The notes under the pieces: model-generated
What the model saw: the letters and a program-made list of their open reading frames with translations, nothing else
Told to the model about the DNA's origin: nothing
Database searches by the model: none
Assembly: GCA_025210345.1 (NCBI GenBank)
Contig: JAOARX010000020.1
Location: 33,867 to 97,866, forward strand
Direction of reading: 5' to 3'
Length of the DNA: 64,000 nucleotides
Source: Pelagimonas sp.
GTDB lineage: Bacteria > Pseudomonadota > Alphaproteobacteria > Rhodobacterales > Rhodobacteraceae
Translations under genes and position numbers: made by a program
Shown: in pieces, positions 18,911 to 26,018 of the stretch
Layout: the number at the start of each line of letters is the position of its first letter
Numbering within the stretch: the stretch's first letter is position 1

Positions 18911-19864
18911 ATGTCAGAAGACAGCAGCACAGCGCTAAAGGCGCAATTGGCCGGGCCACCGATTGTGGTGCATGGGCAGGGGATCCATTTCACGGATGTG
19001 ATTGGGCTGAGTTCAGGTCAAAGACCAGAGCCGCAACAGGTCAGCGTGCAAAGCGCGCGCTCGGTCACGCAGATCGCACTGACCCGGCTGAACCGGGACA
19101 ATCGCGACAACAGGGATAACCGCGATAACAGGGACAATCGCGATAACCGCGACAACCGGGATAATCGCGACAACCGCGATAACAGGGACAATCGGGACAA
19201 CCGCGACAGCAAAAGCGGCGGCAGCACCCATATTCTTGCCCCTTGGCGCGAACGCGAAGCCCTGCATCAACGGATCGACGAATGGCGCGATCTGCCGGTT
19301 CCGCCCCCGCTTCCGGTGGCGCAGTTGACGCAGGAAATCGTCGAATTGCACCGCAAACAGGCCCAACTGGCCACCGACGCCGAAGCCGGCCGCCGGGCGG
19401 AAATCCTGCGCGAACGCGCGCTTGAGCTGAGCGCCTATCTTGAGCCCCTGGGCACGGAACCCGGTGGTCGGCATCCCGCGACCGAGCATCTTTTGATCGT
19501 CGTCGCCGCCATGTGCGAAGAGGTCGGCCTGCGCTACAAGGCGCGCTTTGGCGCGCTGCGCCCCAACCAGGTGGATCCGCAACTGCGGCCCTTTATCAAG
19601 AACCCGTCCCATTCGTCTTATCCATCGAACCACGCGTTCCAGTCCTACACCATCGCGCATATCTTTTCGCGCGCGGTGCCCGAACATCCCGGCAACCCGA
19701 TGCTGTTTGACCGCTGCGCCCGCGTGGCTGAAAACCGCGAATATGCCGGTGTGCATTTTGCTTCGGACAGCGAAGCAGGCAAGACGCTGGCCCGGCTGTT
19801 CCTGCCCATTCTCGAAGACATTCTCGCGGATCTGATGAACCGCGCGGCGGCGGAATGGCGCTGA
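18911..19864 (+). CDS. Soluble PAP2 / vanadium-haloperoxidase-fold phosphatase with NRD repeats
   Basis: ATG 18911 has a strong GGGGGAAA site upstream; a TTG 18 bases earlier is rejected. The 317-residue protein carries the three PAP2 motifs: KARFGALRP (K210, R217, P218), PSNH (238-241), and R276 ... H282 ... D286 within NREYAGVHFASD. These form the phosphate or vanadate pocket of class A acid phosphatases and vanadium haloperoxidases. No signal peptide or membrane helix is seen, unlike membrane PAP2 lipid phosphatases. Residues 61-99 are 13 tandem Asn-Arg-Asp triplets. It lies 24 bases after the regulator and just before the subtilase, so co-expression is likely. The substrate is unknown. 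Confidence 0.82.
   Translation: MSEDSSTALKAQLAGPPIVVHGQGIHFTDVIGLSSGQRPEPQQVSVQSARSVTQIALTRLNRDNRDNRDNRDNRDNRDNRDNRDNRDNRDNRDNRDNRDSKSGGSTHILAPWREREALHQRIDEWRDLPVPPPLPVAQLTQEIVELHRKQAQLATDAEAGRRAEILRERALELSAYLEPLGTEPGGRHPATEHLLIVVAAMCEEVGLRYKARFGALRPNQVDPQLRPFIKNPSHSSYPSNHAFQSYTIAHIFSRAVPEHPGNPMLFDRCARVAENREYAGVHFASDSEAGKTLARLFLPILEDILADLMNRAAAEWR
19091..19207 (+). repeat. Thirteen tandem 9-bp repeats encoding (Asn-Arg-Asp)13
   Basis: This in-frame 117-base tract has 9-bp units of the form AAY-CGN/AGG-GAY. Units vary at synonymous positions (AAC/AAT; CGC/CGG/AGG; GAC/GAT) while the peptide stays exactly NRD. That pattern suggests selection on the peptide rather than very recent slippage. It sits in the N-terminal third of the PAP2 protein, before the catalytic domain. 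Confidence 0.97.
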
Positions 19865-19881
19865 AAGCAGAGGATCAGATC

Positions 19882-21384
19882 ATGACCACGAAAATCCCGA
19901 CCCACAATGGCGATCCCCTGTTCCTGGGCGCCTATCCCAGCTATCACGCGCTGTGGCATCTGCACGAAATCGGTGTGCTCAAGATGGACCCGGCGGATCC
20001 CACCGGTGCCACCTACCAAGACGACAGCCCGCTGTTCGCCGCCGCCAGTGGCGCCCGCGAAAACACGATCGTCGCGATGATCGACACCTCTGTCGCCTGG
20101 GATCATCCCTGCCTCGCCGAGGCGATTGACCACGACCTGATGATTGATTTCGCAGGCGACCCGCGCGGCGCGCTGATCAACGGGGATGTGCCCGACAGCC
20201 TCAAGGGGCTAACCCCGCAGCACTATGGCGATGACATCCTGAACACCGCCGCCCAAAAGCTGGTCGAGCGGTTCAACACCCCGCCCGCTGATCTGGGCAG
20301 GGCGGCTGCGGCGCAGGCCCATGCCACCCATGGCACCGCCATGGCCGGGATCATCGGCGCGCGCCCGGCGACGGTCAAAGTGCACCGCTCGCAGATGCTG
20401 AACCCGGCGGCACAGGTCAGCACCCTGGATCTTGCGCTGCGCTACACCGGGGCCGATCCGTTTTGCAAGATCGTTCCGATCTCGACCAGCGCCATGCCCA
20501 CCGCCGATGAGATGATCAAAGCCCTGATCTACGCCGAAATGATCGGCGCGCATGTGATCGTTCTGGCCGCCAGCCTGCAAACGCCCGATTCCATGCGTGT
20601 GATCGCAGACGCGCGCACCCCCGATGAGATTGACACGCGCGCGCTAGGAACCCGGGCACGGCACAAGACCGAAGCGGTGGTCGCGGGCGAAGATGCCCTG
20701 AACACCCTGTTCCTCAAGGTGTCAGAGCACCGCCCGATCCTGTGCGCCGCTGGCAATGATGGCAGTGGGCGGGTCTCTTATCCCGCGCGGCTGGCGCGCA
20801 AGGACAACGGCATCGTCGCGGTGGCGGCGCATTCCGCCAGCGGTGTGCCCTGCGCCTATTCCCCCGATGATGCCAAGCACATCACGATCTATGCCCCCTC
20901 GGGGGATATGGAATCCATGACCCGCTCCGAGGATGGTGGCTATGAGCTGCGGCTCGATCCCTATCGGTTGCGGCGGGATCACCACAATGATCAGGGGTTG
21001 TTTGACCGGATCTCGGAAACGGACGGCACGCTGAACGCAGACCACCTGATGCAACCCCAAGAGATCCTGACGACCGACTGCCCCGGACCAAACGGCTATA
21101 ACCCGGGCAACTATCTGCACGATCCCTTTGTGAACGACGCCGAAGAAACCGTGCATCTTGATCCTTCGTCGCTGTTTTGCACCTTTAGCGGCACCTCCGC
21201 CGCCACGGCGGTGACCGCGGGGATGGTCTCTTTGGGGATGGCAACGGGCGCCCTGCCGCGCGGCGGCGCGGGCTTTGACCCGCAGGTGTTCAAATCCGCC
21301 CTGCGCGGCACAGATGACAGCGATGCCACCCAGGCCACGCCGAAACTGCGATGGGTCGCGCCCCCTTCCCGGGGCACGGTCTGA
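19882..21384 (+). CDS. S8 family (subtilisin-like) serine peptidase, no signal peptide
   Basis: The 500-residue protein has the subtilase catalytic triad: Asp68 in VAMIDTSVAWDHP, His150 in HATHGTAMAGIIGA, and Ser439 in FSGTSAATAVTAGM. The oxyanion-type Asn lies in CAAGNDGSG. ATG 19882 has an AGAGG site upstream; ATG 19855, inside the preceding gene, is the alternative. No export signal is visible, so it seems cytosolic, unlike most subtilases. It is the last gene of the four-gene operon, with only 17 bases after the PAP2 stop. It may process an operon partner or act as a stress or regulated protease; the target is unknown. Confidence 0.88.
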   Translation: MTTKIPTHNGDPLFLGAYPSYHALWHLHEIGVLKMDPADPTGATYQDDSPLFAAASGARENTIVAMIDTSVAWDHPCLAEAIDHDLMIDFAGDPRGALINGDVPDSLKGLTPQHYGDDILNTAAQKLVERFNTPPADLGRAAAAQAHATHGTAMAGIIGARPATVKVHRSQMLNPAAQVSTLDLALRYTGADPFCKIVPISTSAMPTADEMIKALIYAEMIGAHVIVLAASLQTPDSMRVIADARTPDEIDTRALGTRARHKTEAVVAGEDALNTLFLKVSEHRPILCAAGNDGSGRVSYPARLARKDNGIVAVAAHSASGVPCAYSPDDAKHITIYAPSGDMESMTRSEDGGYELRLDPYRLRRDHHNDQGLFDRISETDGTLNADHLMQPQEILTTDCPGPNGYNPGNYLHDPFVNDAEETVHLDPSSLFCTFSGTSAATAVTAGMVSLGMATGALPRGGAGFDPQVFKSALRGTDDSDATQATPKLRWVAPPSRGTV

Positions 21385-21403
21385 CGCGGAAAATCTCACC
21401 CTT

Positions 21404-21501
21404 CGCCCCCCAGGGGGCGTTGGGCGCGCTGGGTTTCATCTCTTGAAAAATATCCCGGGGGAGCCCGCAGGGCGGGGGCAGCGCCCCTTTCCCCCTTTTT
21501 T
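21404..21501. terminator. GC-rich hairpins after the subtilase gene
   Basis: Two hairpins lie between the convergent subtilase and GMC genes: CGCCCCC/GGGGGCG (21404-21419) and GGGGC-AGC-GCCCC (21475-21487). The second is followed by C5T6, ending at 21501. Between them is TTGAAAAATATCCCGGGGG, followed by GC-rich bases. This looks like an intergenic repeat type I associate with Rhodobacterales genomes, but only one copy is present here. Confidence 0.45.
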
Positions 21502-21502
21502 C

Positions 21503-23128
21503 TTACGCGCTGTCGCGGATGATCTGCGCGGCCTTTTCGGCGATCATGATGGTGGGGGCGTTGGTATTGCCGCTGACCAGGGTCGGCATGATCGACGCAT
21601 CCACCACCCGCAGCCCGTCAACCCCATGCACCTTAAGCCCGGCATCCACCACGGCCATATCGTCCTGGCCCATCTTGCAGGTGCCCACCGGGTGATAGAT
21701 CGTATCCGCATGGGTGCGAATGTGGGTTTGCCAATCCGCGTCGCTCATCTGATCATGCACGCCGAACAGCTCTTGGTCGCGATAGGGCGCTAGGGCCGGA
21801 TCCATCAGAATCCGCCGCGTCAGCCGCGCGCCTTTGACCATCAGCTCAAGATCCTCGGGTGACGAAAGGAACGCGGGATCAATCCCCGGATCGGCCATCG
21901 GATCCGCGCTGGTCAGGAACACCCGCCCGCGCGACTTGGGGCGCAACACGCACAGATGACAGGAAAACCCATGGCCGGGGCGGATCTTGCGCGCGTGTTT
22001 CTCAACGCGGGCGATGACAAAGTGAAGTTGCAGATCCGCGCGCGCGACCCCGGGGTCGGATTTCACAAAGGCCGCCCCTTCGGCAAAGGGCGACGCGATC
22101 ATGCCACCGCCATCGCGCCGCCAGCGCCGCAGTTGCCCCCACAGGTGTCCGAGCCCCTTGGCGCTCAGCCCATAGGTGTTGGTGTCGCGGCTGGTGAACC
22201 CCAGCGTCACATCCAGATGATCCTGAAGGTTCTCACCAACCCCCGGCAAATCATGAACCACCTTGATCCCAAGCGCGGACAGCGCGCTGCCCGGCCCTAT
22301 CCCCGACAGCATCAACAGCTGGGGGGACCCAAACGCCCCGGCGCTGACAATCACGTCGCGCCGCGCGCTCAGCCGGAAAAGCCGCCGCCCCTGTCGGATC
22401 TCGACCCCGGTGGCGCGGGTGCCCTGCATCACGATCCTGCGCGCACGCGCCCGGGTCAGCACCGTCAGGTTTGGTCGTGTGTTCATCACCGGATGCAGAT
22501 AGCCCGCAGCGCTGGAACAGCGTTCCCCCTGCCGTTCGGCATCGTGAAACTGCGTCACCTGATACAGCCCGGCGCCCTCATTGTCGCCGGTGTTGAAATC
22601 GCGCCGCTGAGGGATTTGCTGATTGTGCGCCGCCGCAAGAAACGCCCGCGTCACCGGGCGCGGGTTGCGCTGATCCGAGACCTGCAAAGGCCCCTGCGCG
22701 CCATGATGCTCATCCTCGCCCCAGACGTTGGATTCCGCGCGTTTGAAATAGGGCAGGACGCTGTCCCAATCCCAGCCCTCATTGCCAAGATCCGCCCAAT
22801 GGTCATAGTCCTGCCGCTGCCCGCGCACATAGAGCATGGCGTTGATCGCAGATGATCCCCCAAGACAGCGCCCCCGGGGCTGATACCCCCGACGCCCGTT
22901 CATCCCCGCCTGTGGCACGGTGTGAAAGGCCCAGTTGTTGATCTTGCCCCAACCCGGAACCATGGTCAGCGCCCCGGCAGGCGTGCGCACAAGCCAGCTG
23001 TCACCGCGTCCACCCGCTTCGATCAGGCAGACCCGCGTCGCGGGGTCTTCGCTCAGCCGCGCTGCCAGCACGGACCCGGCGGATCCTCCGCCTATGATCA
23101 CATAATCAAACGACCTGTCAGTTTGCAT
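21503..23128 (-). CDS. GMC family oxidoreductase (choline/alcohol dehydrogenase-like)
   Basis: The 541-residue flavoprotein starts at ATG 23128 ([15 protein letters not shown]), just before the FAD-binding [13 protein letters not shown]; the longer frame adds 19 non-conserved residues. GMC signatures include [19 protein letters not shown] and the C-terminal [10 protein letters not shown] and [15 protein letters not shown] with the catalytic His/Asn region. The family oxidises alcohols, choline or sugars. No betaine-aldehyde dehydrogenase is adjacent, so the substrate is not assigned. A GAGGGG site precedes the start. Confidence 0.9.
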   Translation of the reverse strand: MQTDRSFDYVIIGGGSAGSVLAARLSEDPATRVCLIEAGGRGDSWLVRTPAGALTMVPGWGKINNWAFHTVPQAGMNGRRGYQPRGRCLGGSSAINAMLYVRGQRQDYDHWADLGNEGWDWDSVLPYFKRAESNVWGEDEHHGAQGPLQVSDQRNPRPVTRAFLAAAHNQQIPQRRDFNTGDNEGAGLYQVTQFHDAERQGERCSSAAGYLHPVMNTRPNLTVLTRARARRIVMQGTRATGVEIRQGRRLFRLSARRDVIVSAGAFGSPQLLMLSGIGPGSALSALGIKVVHDLPGVGENLQDHLDVTLGFTSRDTNTYGLSAKGLGHLWGQLRRWRRDGGGMIASPFAEGAAFVKSDPGVARADLQLHFVIARVEKHARKIRPGHGFSCHLCVLRPKSRGRVFLTSADPMADPGIDPAFLSSPEDLELMVKGARLTRRILMDPALAPYRDQELFGVHDQMSDADWQTHIRTHADTIYHPVGTCKMGQDDMAVVDAGLKVHGVDGLRVVDASIMPTLVSGNTNAPTIMIAEKAAQIIRDSA

Positions 23129-23252
23129 GGCGCCCCTCACATGTCCCTGCCCCCTTTTGGGGAACAGTCGGACAAAGCGGGGCACGACACAACCAACCCC
23201 GCGTTTATCGTTGCGTCACGCGGGGTTTAGACCAGACACCAAACGGCTGATC

Positions 23253-24062
23253 CTAGGCCCAATCGTCAAACCCGTTGCCGTGCCAGATGATCTCTCCGTC
23301 ATAGGCAAAGGGGATCTGGTGGATCACGATGTCCTCTCCCCGCAAAAGCACCACCCGATATGACGGTTCCAGCGGGGCAGACCCGGACAAAGACGCAGAA
23401 TTCAGATCCGGGATCACCTGATGCATGGTCGAGGGCACGCCGGAAAACGGGATGCCCGCAAGCGTGCCGCACAGCGGTTCGTGCACATGCCCAAAAAACA
23501 GGTGGCGCACCGTGGATTTGTGCCGTTTTAGCACCGCATGCAGGGCAGGCTGGTCCTGGTCGCGGATCGACAGCTCATCCGTGGCCGGATCCCCCAGGTG
23601 CAGCGGGTTGTGATGGAAGAACACAAAGGCGGTTTCCGCCCCCGCAAGCTGTTGATCCAACCACGCCACACGGGCCTCACAGAAATGCCCCTGGTGGGTT
23701 TCCGGTTCGGTGGTGTCGCAATAAACAAAGCGGCCCGCGGGCAGGTCTTCGGCATAGTGGACAAAGCCCTGGGGTGCCTGGGGCACATCGGGAAAGGCCT
23801 GCACAAAGGGCGCGCGTTTGTCGTGGTTGCCCATCATCAGCCGCACCGGGATCGGAAAGCCCTCCAAAGCGTCGCGCACCGCCGCATAGGCTTCGGGTTC
23901 GCCGAAATGGGTCAGGTCTCCGGTGATCACCAGATGCGACGCATCGGCGTGGTGTTGGGTCATATGCGACAGGGCCTGCGCCAGCCGGGCGTGGGGATCC
24001 AGCCCTTCGACCAGACGGCCCGGGCGGGACAGGTGGATGTCCGACATGTGAATGAATTTCAT
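23253..24062 (-). CDS. Calcineurin-like metallophosphoesterase (CpdA/Icc-like)
   Basis: The 269-residue protein has the binuclear metal motifs in order: MSDIHLSRPG (DxH), VITGDLTHFGE (GDLTH), MGNHDKRAP (GNHD), FFHHNPLH and FFGHVHEP (GHxH). This matches class III phosphodiesterases such as CpdA (3',5'-cAMP) or glycerophosphodiesterases. A clean GGAGGTTTCTG ribosome site precedes the ATG. It is cytosolic, with no leader. The substrate (cAMP, glycerophosphodiester or other) cannot be settled from sequence alone. Confidence 0.88.
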   Translation of the reverse strand: MKFIHMSDIHLSRPGRLVEGLDPHARLAQALSHMTQHHADASHLVITGDLTHFGEPEAYAAVRDALEGFPIPVRLMMGNHDKRAPFVQAFPDVPQAPQGFVHYAEDLPAGRFVYCDTTEPETHQGHFCEARVAWLDQQLAGAETAFVFFHHNPLHLGDPATDELSIRDQDQPALHAVLKRHKSTVRHLFFGHVHEPLCGTLAGIPFSGVPSTMHQVIPDLNSASLSGSAPLEPSYRVVLLRGEDIVIHQIPFAYDGEIIWHGNGFDDWA

Positions 24063-24139
24063 CAGAAACCTCCAGGTTTGGCCCTGCCCTAGCGCGGGGC
24101 TGTCACAGTTTCATGACCCCTTGTGGATCCAATCGCGAT

Positions 24140-25396
24140 CTAACGCAGCTGATTGGCGGTAAAGGCCAGATCGTAGAACCGTTCCGTCAGCCCCTTGAGG
24201 TTGACGCCCTTGGCGCGTGTCAGCGGCAGCGGTAGCGCATCGGGCTCGGCCCCCTGCACCAGCTGCGCCAGACTGCGCCCGAACAAGGTGCCCGTGGTCA
24301 CGCCCCGGCCGTTATAGCTGATCGGCGCATAGACGTTGTGGTCCAGCTCAATCATCTGCGGCAGGTGATCCGGGGTCATGGCGATGGTGCCGTGCCAGCC
24401 ATGTTCAAAGCGCACCTCCCCCAATTCCGGGTACAAGCGGCGCAGCATCCGCCGTGCCCAGCGCGCGCTGAGCCCGGATTGCGCGGTGCCAACCATGCGC
24501 CCCATCGAGCCGACGATCACCCGCCCCTCTTGGTCGCGCCGCAGCGAGCGCATGATCAGCCCAGTGTCCCAAAGCCCCTGCCCGCCCGGCAGAATATGCG
24601 CGGCGCGCGCGCCCATGGGGGCCGTGGCCAGTTGAAAGAAGTGAATGTCGGTCCAGGACTTTTGCAAACCCGGCCAGGCCTGGGTGCTATAGGCATTGGT
24701 GGCCATGACCACATAGCGCGCCTGCACCACGCCCTTGGCGGTTTCCACCTGCCAGGCATCCCCGACGCGCCGCAGCCCCTGCACGGGGCATTGGGTGGCA
24801 ATCGCCGCCCCGGCCGCGCGCGCCGCACGCGCCAGCCCCCGGGCATAGCCCATCGGGTTCACGGTGCCTGCGCGATGATCCCAAAGCCCGCCATGAAAGG
24901 CCCGCGAGCCGGTCATCTCACCCATCTGCCCGGCGTCCAGCAGATCGACGGGCGCGCCGCGCCGTTGCCATGCCACGTGGCGCGTTTGCAGATCGCGCAG
25001 CCCAGCCGGCGCATGGGCCGCATGCAAGGTGCCTGCGCGGGTGGCTTCGCATTGGATTTGATACTTTTCAATCAAGTCAAAGACCTGGGCCGGGGCCTCT
25101 CCAAATTCATTCAAAAAGGCCGGGCCGCGGGGGCCCAGCGCCGCTTCGACCTGATCGGGGGGCAGCCACAGCCCCGCGTTCACCAGCCCGACATTGCGCC
25201 CCGACCCGCCAAACCCCACGGTTTCGCCTTCGAACACCTGGGTCTTGATCCCGGCTTCGGCGCAGAACAGCGCACAGGAAAGCCCGGTATAGCCGCCGCC
25301 GACAATGGCCACATCCACGTGATCCGGCAGCGCCTGCGGCGGGAGCGTCGGGGTTTCCTGGGCGGAATGGCACCAAAGCGATTGGTCGATGGTCAA
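24140..25396 (-). CDS. FAD-dependent oxidoreductase, DAO family (PuuB/OrdL-like)
   Basis: The 418-residue protein has an N-terminal dinucleotide-binding motif (VAIVGGGYTGLSCALFCAEAG) and the DAO segment GFGGSGRNVGLVNAG. Its C-terminal end has NGRGVTTGTLFGRSLAQLV, as in gamma-glutamylputrescine oxidase and sarcosine-oxidase-like enzymes. It probably oxidises a secondary amine or polyamine derivative, producing peroxide. No glutamine-synthetase-like partner (PuuA) is nearby, so the exact substrate is open. It runs on the same strand as the metallophosphoesterase (77-base gap), but a shared transcript is uncertain. Confidence 0.87.
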   Translation of the reverse strand: MTIDQSLWCHSAQETPTLPPQALPDHVDVAIVGGGYTGLSCALFCAEAGIKTQVFEGETVGFGGSGRNVGLVNAGLWLPPDQVEAALGPRGPAFLNEFGEAPAQVFDLIEKYQIQCEATRAGTLHAAHAPAGLRDLQTRHVAWQRRGAPVDLLDAGQMGEMTGSRAFHGGLWDHRAGTVNPMGYARGLARAARAAGAAIATQCPVQGLRRVGDAWQVETAKGVVQARYVVMATNAYSTQAWPGLQKSWTDIHFFQLATAPMGARAAHILPGGQGLWDTGLIMRSLRRDQEGRVIVGSMGRMVGTAQSGLSARWARRMLRRLYPELGEVRFEHGWHGTIAMTPDHLPQMIELDHNVYAPISYNGRGVTTGTLFGRSLAQLVQGAEPDALPLPLTRAKGVNLKGLTERFYDLAFTANQLR

Positions 25397-25487
25397 GGGG
25401 GGCTCCTGTGGGTGGTCGTCTGATCGTGCGCACAGGGTTGCCCCCGATCGCGGATCAGGTCAATCTCTTGTGTGACAGGGGGATCAA

Positions 25488-25901
25488 ATGAAAAAACTCA
25501 AACGCTCATCGGCGCAAATGGTGGCAGAGGCCCGCGCGCGTATCCGCGAATATGACACGCCCGAAGTGATGGCGATGCTGGATGATCCCGATGTGGTGAT
25601 CGTTGACATTCGCGACCCCCGCGAACGCGAGCGCAAGGGGTTCATCCCCGGATCGGTCCACGCGCCGCGCGGGATGGTCGAATTCTGGGTTGATCCCGAA
25701 AGCCCCTATTTCCGCGAGGTCTTTGGCCAGGACAACAAGACCTATGTGTTCCATTGCGCGGCGGGGTGGCGCTCGGCGCTGACGGTGGCGACCCTTCAGG
25801 ACATGGGGTTCGAGGCCGCGCATCTGCGTGATGGGTTTGCCGATTGGGAAACGCACAAAGGCCCGATCGCCTTTCCCGAAACCCACCCCAAACCCGATTA
25901 A
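25488..25901 (+). CDS. Rhodanese-like domain protein
   Basis: This is a single rhodanese domain of 137 residues, with VVIVDIRDPRERERKGFIPG near the N-terminus and the active-site loop FHCAAGWRSAL carrying the catalytic Cys. The length and loop (CAAGWRSA) fit a small cytosolic sulfurtransferase with broad or unknown acceptor. It is divergent from the FAD oxidoreductase (91 bases between starts). Confidence 0.9.
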   Translation: MKKLKRSSAQMVAEARARIREYDTPEVMAMLDDPDVVIVDIRDPRERERKGFIPGSVHAPRGMVEFWVDPESPYFREVFGQDNKTYVFHCAAGWRSALTVATLQDMGFEAAHLRDGFADWETHKGPIAFPETHPKPD

Positions 25902-25965
25902 ACCCGGTCTGTCCGACCGTGATTGGAACCCGGGTGGGGAAATCCATCGTTGACTCAATGGGGGT

Positions 25966-25998
25966 CTGTCCCGGACAGTTGTTCCATTGTTGATGGAA
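25966..25998. promoter_or_regulatory. Two palindromes upstream of the protease/heme/OmpA operon
   Basis: CTGTCC-C-GGACAG (25966-25978) and TTCCAT-TGTTG-ATGGAA (25982-25998) lie 20-50 bases before ATG 26019. They could be an operator pair or a leader hairpin. No regulator is assigned. Confidence 0.35.
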
Positions 25999-26018
25999 TT
26001 CCAGTTGGGGGCGGGCGC

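Noticed and set aside
19091..19207. Possible CRISPR array or microsatellite
   Set aside because: Units are 9 bp, contiguous and without spacers; in frame they encode a perfect peptide repeat.
24099..24118. CTGTCAC-AGTT-TCATGAC as a Pho box for the metallophosphoesterase
   Set aside because: Only the first 7-mer fits the PhoB consensus; the second half matches poorly.
24338..25423. 361-codon plus-strand frame
   Set aside because: Antisense of the FAD-dependent oxidoreductase, which has intact FAD motifs.
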